Positions 16,144 through 26,300 of a stretch of DNA of 50,716 nucleotides are shown one piece after another (within the stretch, counting starts at the first letter, position 1; each line of letters starts with the position of its first letter). A model generated the notes under the pieces. The model worked only from the letters and a program-made list of their open reading frames with translations. It did not search any database and was not told where the DNA came from. The position numbers and the translations under genes were made by a program. Source of the DNA: Pseudomonadota bacterium (lineage in GTDB: Bacteria > Pseudomonadota > Alphaproteobacteria > Sphingomonadales > Sphingomonadaceae); the NCBI GenBank assembly GCA_023433305.1, contig JAEZCZ010000060.1:1-50716 (forward strand), read 5' to 3'.

Positions 16144-17337
16144 TCAGTCGAACAGCCTAGGCGCGAAATCCGCGAGGTACCGGCGCCAGTTGATCCAGGT
16201 GTGGCCGCCGCCGGTCTCGTTGTAAACATGGTCGATGCCGTACTTGTCCAGCATCGCGCGGGTGGGAGCGACAGTTCCGTAGAGGAAATCGTCCTTGCCC
16301 ATCGCATAGTAGACGAGGTCGAGGTCCTGGGCGGCCTTCTTCAACGCGGCGTCATTGGCCGTTTCGTACGCCGCTCCTTCAGTTGGTCCCTGCATCCCGA
16401 GGCCCATAGAGAAAATGCCGATGTGGTCGAACAGTTCGGGATGGGTGAGGCCGAAGCGCAGAGTGTGCGCACCGCCCATCGAAAGGCCGGCCATCGCGCG
16501 GTTGGGCTGGTCGGCGAGGGTCCGGAAGCTTGCGTCCACGTATGGGATCAGACTGCCGATCAGATCGTCGCCGAAGTCGGTATTGGCGAGCATGTTACCG
16601 CCCGGCCGGTCGGGAGTGTGGCCGAACGGCATAACGACGATCATCGGCTTCGCTGTCCCGGCGGCGATCAGGTTGTCGAGGATCACATGCGCGCGGCCAA
16701 CCGAGGTCCAGGAGTCGTAGCTGTCGCCTGCGCCGTGGACGAGGTAGAGCACGGGGTAGCGCCCGACGCCGCTCATGTAGCCGGGCGGGGTATAGACCAT
16801 GGCGGTGCGTTGCTCCCCGAGCGCGTCCGACCAGTAGTCGATGCGGCTGACCGCGCCGTGCGGCACGTCCTTCCTCCAGGTTTGGAACTCGCCCGCCGGG
16901 CCGGTCGTCTCGAACGTCGAGTTGGTGCCCACCCGCTCGTGGCTGAAGGTCGTGCCTTGGGGATCGGGGACTTTGACGCCGTCCACCTGGAACGCGAAGC
17001 GATAAGTGTCCGGCGGGACCGGGACGACGGTCGTCGCGGTCCATAGGCCCATCGCGTCCTTCGCCATCGTCAAACCGCGCGCACTGCCGGGCTGAAAGCC
17101 CGTCGGGATCGCTTCGTCGATGTCGTTGCTGACCACCCGCACCTCGCGCGCTTCCGGCGCGCAGATGCGGAACGTGACTCGGCCGTCGGCGAGCTGCTCA
17201 ACCGACTTCCAGGGGGCCGGCGCGGTGAACATGCCTTGCGGACGGCAGTCCATGGGGGCCGCGGGCCCGGACTGGGCGAGCGCCGGTACAGCGGACAGCG
17301 CAGTGAGCATAACGGTGAAGCCGGCAAAGGTTTTCAT
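16144..17337 (-). CDS. Secreted esterase, alpha/beta hydrolase with N-terminal E-set (CBM48-like) domain
   Basis: 397 aa. Signal peptide MKTFAGFTVMLTALSAVPALA, cleaved after ALA-Q. Residues about 45-145 form an immunoglobulin-like E-set domain (VTFRICAPEAREVRVVSNDI; YRFAFQVDGVKVPDPQG) as in Fae/XynZ-type carbohydrate esterases. The hydrolase domain follows: PVLYLVHGAGDSYDSW oxyanion region, nucleophile Ser286 in GLSMGG, acid Asp349 or 350 (MGKDDF), and His379 (GGGHTWINWRRYL). It likely removes feruloyl or acetyl groups from plant polysaccharides in the periplasm or outside. Its ATG overlaps the stop of the LacI-type gene (17334-17337), so the two form an operon next to a divergent GH3 glucosidase. 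Confidence 0.9.
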   Translation of the reverse strand: MKTFAGFTVMLTALSAVPALAQSGPAAPMDCRPQGMFTAPAPWKSVEQLADGRVTFRICAPEAREVRVVSNDIDEAIPTGFQPGSARGLTMAKDAMGLWTATTVVPVPPDTYRFAFQVDGVKVPDPQGTTFSHERVGTNSTFETTGPAGEFQTWRKDVPHGAVSRIDYWSDALGEQRTAMVYTPPGYMSGVGRYPVLYLVHGAGDSYDSWTSVGRAHVILDNLIAAGTAKPMIVVMPFGHTPDRPGGNMLANTDFGDDLIGSLIPYVDASFRTLADQPNRAMAGLSMGGAHTLRFGLTHPELFDHIGIFSMGLGMQGPTEGAAYETANDAALKKAAQDLDLVYYAMGKDDFLYGTVAPTRAMLDKYGIDHVYNETGGGHTWINWRRYLADFAPRLFD

Positions 17338-18440
17338 GGCAATCGTTCCCTCTGAAACGGGCTGGTCGACATTTCGGTGCTCGCCCGCTCGATGATCGTG
17401 CAGGCGAGGCGGACGGTTTCGGTTAGGGTGGGCTCGCCCGAGCTCGCTGAGGCGATCAGCGCTGCTGCCGCGTTGTGAGCGAGCTCGACGGTGGGCTGGC
17501 GGACCGACGTGAGTGCCGGCGTGGTGAGGCTGGCGATTGAGGAATCGTCGAAGCCGGCGATGGCGAGATCTTGAGGCACGGCGAGACCGAGTGCGGCGGC
17601 GGCTCTGAGCGCTCCCGCAGCCATCGCGTCGTTCGCGGCGAACAACGCGGTTGGACGGTCGGAGGCGGACAGCAGGCGGAGACCCTCGCGCTCTCCCGAA
17701 GCGAGGAAGAAGTCGCCTTCGCCGATCCGCGCGCGGGCGCCGTGGCAGGCTGCGACGGCGGCGTCGAATCCCTCTCTACGGGCGCGGGCGGCGAGGTGGT
17801 CGGGCGGCCCGGATATGAAAGCAACGCGGCGATGACCCATGGCGAGCAGACGCTCGGTCAGCGTGCGCGCGGCGGCAAAATCGTCGACCGCGAGGCAAGC
17901 GCCGCGGCCAGGCAACGCGCCTGGCATGAGCCGGACGTAGCGGATGGCGCGCTGCTCGAGGATATCCAGTAGCCAGGCGAGGTCGCACAGGGGAGGTGTG
18001 AGGATCACGCCGTCAGGCACCAGATCGTCGAGCAGCGCGCCGGCGACGGCCGTTGCCTTGCGCCGGTCGCCGTAAGCGAGGCGTTCCAGCACGAGGTGGA
18101 AGCCGGCCGGGCGGCAGGCCTGGGTGCAACCGGCGATCACCTCGCCGAGGTATTCTGGAAATAGAGTCCGTTCGTGGCTCGAGGGTTCTTCGCGGCTGCC
18201 GGCGAGCAGCGCGATCGAAAACGTGCGACTGGATCGCAAGGCGCGGGCCGCGCGATGCGGGCGGTAGCCAAGCGATTCCATCGCCGCTTCGACGGCTTCG
18301 CGCATGGCGGCGTTTACCCGGCCGTCGCAGTTCATCACGCGCGAGACGGTCTTGAACGAGACGCCGGCTGCGCGCGCGACGTCCTTGATCGTCGGCCGTC
18401 TGGTGCTTTCGCTCCCACCCTCGCGCCCCGGATTTGACAA
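17334..18440 (-). CDS. LacI family transcriptional regulator
   Basis: 368 aa with an N-terminal LacI HTH (TIKDVARAAGVSFKTVSRVM) and hinge (LGYRPHRAARALRSSRT), then a periplasmic-binding-protein-like sensor domain (GHRRVAFISGPPDHLAARAR; FAANDAMAAGALRAAA; IAGFDDSSIASLTTPALTSV). The start is TTG at 18440, preceded by GAAGGA; no nearer ATG or GTG lies before the HTH. It is co-transcribed with the esterase and divergent from GH3; a perfect palindrome lies between the two starts. The effector is probably a sugar released by the GH3 enzyme (inferred). Confidence 0.93.
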   Translation of the reverse strand: MSNPGREGGSESTRRPTIKDVARAAGVSFKTVSRVMNCDGRVNAAMREAVEAAMESLGYRPHRAARALRSSRTFSIALLAGSREEPSSHERTLFPEYLGEVIAGCTQACRPAGFHLVLERLAYGDRRKATAVAGALLDDLVPDGVILTPPLCDLAWLLDILEQRAIRYVRLMPGALPGRGACLAVDDFAAARTLTERLLAMGHRRVAFISGPPDHLAARARREGFDAAVAACHGARARIGEGDFFLASGEREGLRLLSASDRPTALFAANDAMAAGALRAAAALGLAVPQDLAIAGFDDSSIASLTTPALTSVRQPTVELAHNAAAALIASASSGEPTLTETVRLACTIIERASTEMSTSPFQRERLP

Positions 18441-18470
18441 GCGCCGTCCTTCGCCCCTAGCTCACCTGGA

Positions 18471-18482
18471 GACAACGTTGTC
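18471..18482. promoter_or_regulatory. Candidate LacI-family operator between the divergent lacI-type and GH3 genes
   Basis: GACAACGTTGTC is a perfect 12-bp palindrome with the central CG typical of LacI/GalR operators. It is 31 bases from the regulator start and 33 from the GH3 start, so it could repress both directions. A TTGACA at 18434-18439 is a possible -35 for GH3; a good -10 is not obvious. Confidence 0.75.
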
Positions 18483-18514
18483 CGCAATATCGACAAAGGG
18501 CAAGGGGGATACGG

Positions 18515-20734
18515 ATGACGTCAGTGGCGAAACGGCTCGTCAGGCACGGCCGGCTCATGTTGGGCGCGCTTTGCGTGCTCGCGCCCGTGCCGATCGCGGC
18601 GCAAACCGATCCCGAAGCGCGCGCTGCGGCGACAGAGGCGCAGATGACCGATGATGAGCGGATCGCGCTGACGCTCGGCCACCTCACGTCTTCGATGCCG
18701 GGGCGCCCTGCGCCGCCACCGGAAGCGCGACCGGGTGCGGGATATATCGCGGGGGTTCCGCGCCTCGGGGTGCCGGCGCTATACGAGACCGACGCCAGCC
18801 TCGGCGTGAGCTGGATCGGCGGCGCACGCGGCAGCGGGGGAACGCAGTTGCCGTCGGGGGTCGCACAAGGCGCCACCTGGAACGTCGAACTGGTCGAGCG
18901 CGGCGGGCGGATGATCGGCTCCGAAGCGCGCGCCAAAGGGTTTAACGTGATGCTGGCCGGCGGGATCAACCTGATGCGCGAACCGCGCAGCGGCCGGACG
19001 TTCGAATACTTCGGGGAGGACCCGCTGCATGCCGGCCTGCTCGGCGGCGCTGCCGTGCGCGGTATCCAGTCGAACCACGTGATCTCGACACTCAAGCACT
19101 TCGTGATCAACCCGCAGGAGACGGGCCGCGCGTTCATGAACACCGTGATCGCCGAGGACGCGTTGCGCGAGAGCGACCTGCTCGCGTTCGAGATCGCGAT
19201 CGAGGAGGGAAATCCCGGCGCGATCATGTGCGCCTACAACGCCACCATGGGCGCTCAGAGCTGCGGAAACCGGTTCCTGCTCACCGAAGTGCTACGCGAG
19301 GATTGGGGTTACGAGGGCTTAGTGATGAGCGACTGGGGGGCGGTCGACGCGCTCGACTATGCGCTTGCGGGGCTCGACCAGCAATCGGGCGCGGGGATCG
19401 ATCCCCAGCCGTTCTTCGGCCAGCCGCTCAAGCAGGCGGCGCAGAGCGATCCAGTTTATCGCGAGAGGCTGGCGGAGATGGTCCGCCGTATCCTCTATGC
19501 GATCTACGACAACGGGCTCGATGCACATCCTGCCGCGATCGGATCGGTCGATACGGCAGCGAATTCCGAAGTGGCGCTCCAGGTCGCGCGAGAGGGCATC
19601 GTGCTCTTGACCAATGAGGGCGGCATCCTGCCCCTCGGTGCGGAGGTGAAGCGCATTGCGGTGATCGGCGGCCACGCCGATGCCGGCACGCCGGTCGGCG
19701 GCGGCTCATCAAAAGTCCTGGGCGACGAGGGACCCGCGTTCACGATGCCCTATCTGAGCGACGGCACCGCGCCTTTCGCCATGCTGATCGACCAAGTGTT
19801 CAACCGCTCGGCACCGCTCGCCGCGATTCGCGCGACGGCGCCCGACGCAGCCGTACGGTTCAGCGCCGGCCGCCATGCAAGCGAAGCAGCGCGGATCGCA
19901 GGCCAAGCGGACGTGGCGATCGTCTTCGCCAATCAGTATCAGACCGAAGGCTTCGATCTGCCCGACCTCTCGTTGCCTAATTTTCAGGATGCACTGATTT
20001 CAGCGGTGGCAAAGGCCAATCCCAACACGGTCGTCGTGCTCCAGACCGGTGGACCGGTGACGATGCCGTGGAAGGACGAGGTGAGGGCCATCATCGAGGC
20101 CTGGTATCCCGGCGCGCGCGGCGGCGAGGCGATCGCGGAGGTGCTGTTCGGCAAGGTGAATCCTTCGGGGCGGCTGCCGATCAGCTTTCCCCGGTCGCTC
20201 GAGCAGTTGCCGCGGCCGCAGCTCGACGGGGAGGACGCGGTCGAGCCGAACTTCGTCGGGGTCGGGGCGCCAGGGCAGGCACTCGATGTGAACTACGACA
20301 TCGAAGGCTCCGACATTGGCTACCGCTGGTATGCGCGCGAGGGGCTTGAGCCGCTGTTCCCGTTCGGCCACGGACTCAGCTACACGAGCTTCGCGCACGA
20401 GGGGCTGGTGATCGCGCTCGACGGGGATCGCCTGACCGCGCGGTTCACCGTCCGCAACACAGGCGAGCGTGCCGGCGCTGATGTGGCGCAGGTTTACCTC
20501 GCCAGCGCTGCGGGCAAAGAACTCCGACGACTTGCTGGCTTTGCGAAGGTCGAGCTTGCAGCGGGCGAGGCAAAACAGATCGAGATCCCACTCGAGTGGC
20601 GCACGATCGCCGAGTGGACCGAAGGGGCTTGGCGGGTTGAGGCTGGTGAGTACGAGTTCGTGCTTGCGCAAAACGCGTTGGCCGACGGTGTTTCCGGCTC
20701 CGTGGAACTCCCCTCGCGGCAGCTTAAAGATTGA
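18515..20734 (+). CDS. Glycoside hydrolase family 3 beta-glucosidase, exported
   Basis: 739 aa. Signal peptide to about residue 29 (LGALCVLAPVPIAAQ). The GH3 TIM barrel carries LKHFVINPQETGR and the nucleophile Asp273 in LVMSDWGAVDA. The alpha/beta sandwich follows (IAVIGGHADAGTPVGGGSS), then a C-terminal fibronectin III-like domain (FTVRNTGERAGADVAQVYL). Length and domain order match bacterial BglX-type enzymes. It releases terminal glucose or xylose from oligosaccharides, probably in the periplasm. ATG 18515 is preceded by AAGGGGG. It is presumably controlled by the divergent LacI-type protein through the operator at 18471-18482. Confidence 0.94.
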   Translation: MTSVAKRLVRHGRLMLGALCVLAPVPIAAQTDPEARAAATEAQMTDDERIALTLGHLTSSMPGRPAPPPEARPGAGYIAGVPRLGVPALYETDASLGVSWIGGARGSGGTQLPSGVAQGATWNVELVERGGRMIGSEARAKGFNVMLAGGINLMREPRSGRTFEYFGEDPLHAGLLGGAAVRGIQSNHVISTLKHFVINPQETGRAFMNTVIAEDALRESDLLAFEIAIEEGNPGAIMCAYNATMGAQSCGNRFLLTEVLREDWGYEGLVMSDWGAVDALDYALAGLDQQSGAGIDPQPFFGQPLKQAAQSDPVYRERLAEMVRRILYAIYDNGLDAHPAAIGSVDTAANSEVALQVAREGIVLLTNEGGILPLGAEVKRIAVIGGHADAGTPVGGGSSKVLGDEGPAFTMPYLSDGTAPFAMLIDQVFNRSAPLAAIRATAPDAAVRFSAGRHASEAARIAGQADVAIVFANQYQTEGFDLPDLSLPNFQDALISAVAKANPNTVVVLQTGGPVTMPWKDEVRAIIEAWYPGARGGEAIAEVLFGKVNPSGRLPISFPRSLEQLPRPQLDGEDAVEPNFVGVGAPGQALDVNYDIEGSDIGYRWYAREGLEPLFPFGHGLSYTSFAHEGLVIALDGDRLTARFTVRNTGERAGADVAQVYLASAAGKELRRLAGFAKVELAAGEAKQIEIPLEWRTIAEWTEGAWRVEAGEYEFVLAQNALADGVSGSVELPSRQLKD

Positions 20735-20752
20735 TGGTCGCTGAAGCACGAA

Positions 20753-20870
20753 TTGACAGCGCTTCCAAGAGCCCGTCAGACTGGCACGTTCGGACCGAAG
20801 TTCACGCGCTTGGCCGAAGTGCTTGCGCGGGGCGCGAATGCCTTGGAACTTCGCGCTGATCCAGCGGGGT
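20753..20870 (+). other. Out-of-frame 5' coding remnant of the S8 peptidase gene
   Basis: In the frame of positions 20753, 20756 and so on, the sequence reads protein-like: TGTFGPKFTRLAEVLARGAN, then ALELRADPAG. One base too many in the GGGG at 20866-20869 shifts it out of frame with the downstream LAPERLLVFEVRG. Removing one G joins them into one smooth N-terminal segment. Upstream there is only TTG 20753 as a start before the GH3 stop, so the original 5' end appears lost as well. Confidence 0.6.
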
Positions 20871-23180
20871 CTCGCGCCCGAGCGCCTTCTGGTCTTTGAG
20901 GTTCGTGGCTCGATCAACCCCTTTGCCAATGCTGTGCGCAATGTCGCCGGCCTAGAGTTGATCGACGAAGAGGAGCTCGAGGGCGACGAGGGTGACAAGC
21001 AGCCTTACGCCTATCTCCTTGTCCCCGACATGGTTGCGCTTCGCAATCTGGAGTCCCTGTGGCGCCGCTGGCAGACCGGGCAGTTGGTTCGCGGCGAGAC
21101 GCTTTGGGCCGCTGTGTTCGATTTGCTTCGCGACCTGCGGCCGTGGGGTCCGCTCGATCGCGTGAACGCGAGTGATGCCTCGTTTCTCGAGGCGGCGGTC
21201 GACGGTCTCGACGATGCTGCATTGGTCCGGCTGGAAGTGGAACTCGTATTCCGTGAGCGCGATGCGATCGCGGCAGAGCAAGAGGCCAATGTTCGCGCGG
21301 CGATCGTCGGGCGTGGTGGCTTGGTCATCTCTCAAGCACGCATCGCGGACATCGGTTATCATGCGCTGCTCGTTGATCTGCCAGCTGCCGTCGTAAGGCA
21401 AATCGTCGCCCGGCACTTGGACGGTGTCGCCGGTCTCGAGCCGGTACTTCACATCCGCCCGCAAAGCGCATCCACTGAAATTGAAATTGCGGATACCGGC
21501 GAAGCGCCAACTTCCGCGCCTGACGATCGGGCACTTGGCGAACCCATTCTGGCGTTGCTGGACGGCGTACCAGTTGCGGCCCATCGGTTGCTCGCACGCC
21601 ATATCGATCTCGACGACCCATTCGATCTTGAACCCGGTGCCTTAGTCGCAAATCGATCGCACGGCACCGCCATGGCCTCCTTGATCGTTCATGGTGATCG
21701 AAACGAGACTGCAGCGTCGCTGCCGCGTCAAATTCACATGCTTCCGGTAATGGGCAACAATGATGGCTTCCCCACCGACCGGCTGGTGGTCGATCTCATA
21801 TATCTGGCTATCATGCGCTTGCACGAAAATCGGCCCAATGTCCTGATCGTCAATCTCTCGCTTGGGAATCCGGTTCGACCGTTTCACGGTCAGCTCTCGC
21901 CATGGGCGCGGCTGCTCGATCGATTGTCCGCGCGCTTTGGGATTTTATTCATTGTCAGCGCCGGCAACGCTACGAGCGACATTGCGGTACCCGCCTATCC
22001 GACCGGACTGGCGTATGAGCAGGCCGACGGTGATCACCGAGCAACCTCGATGATCAGCGCGCTACAGGCCGTTATTGGTGACCGGCGGATGTTCTCGCCC
22101 GCTGAAACGATTAACGGCGTGACGGTTGGTGCTTGGAACAAGGACGCGGTATCCGATGCGGATCGAGCCTTGGCACGCGTCTTGGTCGATCCCTATCCCG
22201 CCCACGATGCGGCCAACCCGTCGAGTGCCCTGGGGCCTGGGTTTGCGCGATCTGTGAAACCCGACATCCTATTGCCCGGTGCGCGCGAGCATGTGCGGGT
22301 TGTGCGAAATCACGATCATATCGAAGTGCGACCCGGCCGAGCTTCGCGTGGTGCCGGTCTCAAGGTCGCGGCCCCTCCGGCGGGCGGCCGCGAGAATCAG
22401 GAAGGTTATACCAATGGGACAAGCGCGGCTGCCGCGCTTGCGTCGCGGAGCTGCCACCGTATCCATGACTCGTTGGAGCTTGCATATGGTGAAGCTTTCC
22501 TCGCGCTGCCGTCGCTCGAACGTGCCGCGCTGCTAAAAGCGCTACTCGTCCATCCAGCGCGCTGGCCGCGCGGCGTGGCCGACCTGATCAAGGCGACAGT
22601 CGGCCCTTGGGGACGCGGTCAGGCAAGCAAGCAAAAGGACAATATTCGTCGGTTCATAGGATTCGGCTGTGTTGATGCCGACGAGGCGGTCGCATGTGCA
22701 GCGGATCGCGCTACGTTCTTCGCGACGGGCACCCTGCCACGCGATCGTAATCTCACTGTCGCTGTCCCCGTACCGCTGGCGATGGGCGGCAAGGCCAGGC
22801 CGCATAGCCTGTCAGCAACCCTCGCATGGTTCACGCCCGTATCGCCGGGTCGTAAAAGCTATCGCACATCCCGGTTAAAGATCCTGAAGCCTACCGCAAT
22901 TGGCGATTTGGGCGTGGCTGGCCATGGCTGGCAGCCGGATGAGAACCAGACCAATCGCGGAACGATTTTTTCACGGTGCTGGGAGGGGAGTGACGCCCCG
23001 ATCGTGACGGCAGATATGACCGTGCCGCTCGTAGTGCAGCGCGATCCCGATCAAGGCGTAACCGTCGATGACCCCGTCACCTTTGGCCTAGCCGTTACGC
23101 TCGCGATGCCCGGTGAGGTGGCCTTGTACGACGAAGTTTTCGCGCGGGTTCAGCCGCCAATCCGCGCTGTTGCCAAGTGA
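20838..23180 (+). CDS. S8 family serine peptidase (subtilase), IetS-like, 5' end disrupted
   Basis: 780 aa from ATG 20838. Residue numbers use this start. An N-terminal domain of about 230 residues precedes the subtilase domain: Asp242 (ILALLDGVP), His275 (RSHGTAMASLIVHGD), oxyanion Asn377 (FIVSAGNAT), nucleophile Ser529 (GYTNGTSAAAALASR). There is no signal peptide, so it is intracellular. After the catalytic domain comes a beta-rich C-terminal region. The overall plan resembles the large cytoplasmic subtilases that pair with an AAA ATPase (IetA/IetS anti-phage or plasmid-exclusion systems). No ATPase gene is adjacent, and the start is damaged by a frameshift and missing sequence, so the protein may be a non-functional orphan. 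The catalytic residues are still intact. Confidence 0.8.
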   Translation: MPWNFALIQRGLAPERLLVFEVRGSINPFANAVRNVAGLELIDEEELEGDEGDKQPYAYLLVPDMVALRNLESLWRRWQTGQLVRGETLWAAVFDLLRDLRPWGPLDRVNASDASFLEAAVDGLDDAALVRLEVELVFRERDAIAAEQEANVRAAIVGRGGLVISQARIADIGYHALLVDLPAAVVRQIVARHLDGVAGLEPVLHIRPQSASTEIEIADTGEAPTSAPDDRALGEPILALLDGVPVAAHRLLARHIDLDDPFDLEPGALVANRSHGTAMASLIVHGDRNETAASLPRQIHMLPVMGNNDGFPTDRLVVDLIYLAIMRLHENRPNVLIVNLSLGNPVRPFHGQLSPWARLLDRLSARFGILFIVSAGNATSDIAVPAYPTGLAYEQADGDHRATSMISALQAVIGDRRMFSPAETINGVTVGAWNKDAVSDADRALARVLVDPYPAHDAANPSSALGPGFARSVKPDILLPGAREHVRVVRNHDHIEVRPGRASRGAGLKVAAPPAGGRENQEGYTNGTSAAAALASRSCHRIHDSLELAYGEAFLALPSLERAALLKALLVHPARWPRGVADLIKATVGPWGRGQASKQKDNIRRFIGFGCVDADEAVACAADRATFFATGTLPRDRNLTVAVPVPLAMGGKARPHSLSATLAWFTPVSPGRKSYRTSRLKILKPTAIGDLGVAGHGWQPDENQTNRGTIFSRCWEGSDAPIVTADMTVPLVVQRDPDQGVTVDDPVTFGLAVTLAMPGEVALYDEVFARVQPPIRAVAK

Positions 23181-23381
23181 TGAAACTGACGGTGCGGGAT
23201 CAAGGTCCGAGGTAGAGCATCCCATTCACACCGGGAGAGGCGCCGGTTTGAATGTCCGCTTTGGCAGACTTCTGATCGCAGAGCGGCCTGGCCGCTCCCG
23301 GCCCAAATGGCGTCATTTCCGCCCGCGTGGGTCGCTAATCACGTACTTCTGGTCCCGCTCTTGGGCGGCTAACGGATGTAC

Positions 23382-26300
23382 TCAGAAGCGCGCTCGTGCG
23401 CCTAAAGTGTAATAGCGCCCGATCGTGTCAAAATAGACGGGGTTGGTGGGAAACTGGAATTCCGGGACGATCGGAGGATCCTGGTTCAGGAGATTGTTGA
23501 TCCGGAAAAACAGTTCGAAGCCACGACCATCTTCCCAACCCGGACCCAGCTTCGCGGTACCGAACAGGTTCACATAGAAGCGGCTCGGCACGCTATTGTC
23601 GGTGATGCTGTTTTGCAGAGTGGGCGAATAGTCCGGATCGCTCGGATCGATGTACTCGGCATTGAGCACGCCGCTGTCGATGTAGCGACCCTGGAGCGTT
23701 GCGCTGAAGCGCGGGTTGAGGAAGGTGACGAAGGCATTGGCGCTCCATTTCGGGGCCGAGATGCTGCCCGCGACACCCGTTTGCCCGGCCCTGTCGATCT
23801 CCTGCCCGAAAGCGACCGTGGTCAGTTCGTCGGTATAAGTCGCCAAAGCGCGCAGGAGCAATTGGTTCTCACCCTGCAAATCCATCCGGTAGTCGGCCTC
23901 GATGTCGATGCCGCTGGTGCGGAGTTCCTCGAGGTTGAGGGAGACGTTGCGGATCTCGGTGATGTTCTCGCCCATCGCCACGCTGCCGTCGTTGAGCAGC
24001 GAACAAGCTGCCTCGCGCCCGTTGAAGCATTCGTTGATGATATTCTGGAAGCCGCCGGGCGGCGAGCCGATGTAGTCCTTTACCGTGATGTGGAAGTAGT
24101 CGACGGAGACACGGAATCCGTCGAGCGCACCAGCCGGAGTGAAAATGGCACCGACGCCCCAGGTGTCTGCCTTTTCCGGCTCGACGAATGGGCTGCCTCC
24201 GTTGAGCAGCGAGGGATTGACCGATTGCGTCGGATTGAAGGGGTTGACGATGGTGGTGAACGAGCTCGCGGAGGAAAGGAACAACTCCGCGAAGTTCGGT
24301 GCGCGGATATCGCGTGAACGGCTGGCGCGGAATCTCAGCCAATCCGCGGGTTCCCAATTGGCGCTCACCTTCCACGCCGTAGCGTCGAAAGAGTTTTCAA
24401 CCTCCGTGCGGAGATAGCTTCCGAATCCGGAGATGTCGTAATGCGTGTGGCGGAGCGCGGCGTTCACCGACAGCGCCTTTGCGAAAGGCTGGTCCGCGAG
24501 CAGGGGCACCTCGAGCTCGGCGTAGCCTTCGATCACCTCGGTCTTGCCGTCGTAATCGGCGCCGAAGTTCTGGAAATAGGCGTAGAGGTTGGACAGCGGA
24601 TCGTGCACGACATCGATCGTGTCGACCCTGTATTCGGCCCCCACGGCAAGCCCGATGTTGCCCGCGGGAAGCTCGAAGAGGCTGCCGCGCAAGTTGGCGG
24701 CGATCACATGCTGATCGAGCGTGATGTCCTCGATCAGCGTGCCGTAGACATAGTCGCGAGCCGCGGGATCGTAGTTGCCGGCACCGAACAGGTTGAGGGG
24801 AACGCAGCCGGCCGCCGCCTGGCGAAGCGCCGGGTCCGGGCTCAGCAGCGCCCGGCAAGTCGGCGCACCGGTCGCGGGATCGACGACCGCATCCGCGGCG
24901 AAGTAAAACAGCGCATTGCTCTGCGCGATCAACGCCGGGTTGCCGATCGGAGTTGCCGGGTCGCCAACGACCAGGTTGCTCTCCACCTGCTGCAGCCGAT
25001 CGGTGCGGCTGTACTGATAGTAGCCGTCCCAGTCCCAGGCGCTGCCGAGCGATCCTGAAATCCCCGCCGCCGCACGCCAGGTATCGGCCTCCGAGGTGCT
25101 GAAGCCGCGCGCCAGGTCGTCCAACAGTCGCGCCATCGCGAAGGCAGGCGCCGCCGGGCGCTGCAGCGAGGACGGCGCGGTCGGTTGCGCCTGCTGTCCT
25201 GCAGGGAGCACCGCCCGCACGCTAGCGGGAATGAACGGATTGTCGCCGTAGATCGGGATGCCGGTGCTGAAGAATGCGGTCTGCAGCAGTTCGCCGCTGA
25301 CGTGGCCGTAGGTGCCTTCGACAAAGGCGGTGATGTCGTCGGTGAGGTCGTAGTTGAAATGGGCGTTCACCGAATATCGTTCGACCGGAACGGTGATGTT
25401 TGCGTGGATGTAGGCTGGCACGATGTCGCCGCCGACCTGGAACAGGGCGAACGCCGGACTGCCGACGTCGAAGGGCTGGGCCTGGCCGTTCTCGTCGAAG
25501 GTGATGCCTCCTGTTCCGAACAGGTTGGTCGCCCCGCCGTAGACGACACCGCCGCTATTGAAGCGCAGGCCGGCATTGTCGTTGCTGCGCACGTAGTTGG
25601 GAAGGCCGTTGTCGCGGGCGTAGAACAGGTTCGTGACGACCGCGCCTGGGGTACACCAATCGCGTGTGAAGCAGTTGCCGATGCCTTTCTGGTCCGCGTA
25701 CTCGCCGCCGATCACGAAATGGCCGCGATCCCCCACTGGAGCACCCCAGGCGAGCGCGGCGTGGTATCGTTCGCCATCGCCTTCCTCCGAAATGCCGAAA
25801 TCGGCCTCGGCCTTGAGGCCCTCGAGGTCGTCGTCGAGAATGACGTTGATCACGCCGGTGATCGCGTCCGAACCGTACGCGGCGGACGCGCCGCCGGTGA
25901 CGATTTCGGTCCGCTCGACGAGGATCGACGGAATGAAGTTCAGGTCGACCGAACCCTCGCGCGTGGTCGGGGCGAACCGCCGACCGTTCACGAGCACCAG
26001 GTTGCGGGTGACGCCGAGCCCGCGCAAGTTGACGATGCGGGCTCCCACATTGAAGCTGCCGAAGCCTTGCGTCTGGGGGCCAGTGCTATCCCGGAACGAT
26101 GGCAGCTCGGTAATCGCTTCGGCAATATTCGTGACCCCCCGCCGCGCAAGGTCGTCACCGTCAAGCGTGGTCACCGGTGAAGGGCTGTCGAAAGTAGAGC
26201 GGCTCAACCGCGATCCGGTGACGATGATCGAGTCGCCGGTTCGATCGCCTTGACTGTCGTCCGGGGCGCTGACCGCCGCAGCGGGGACTTGTTCTTGAGC

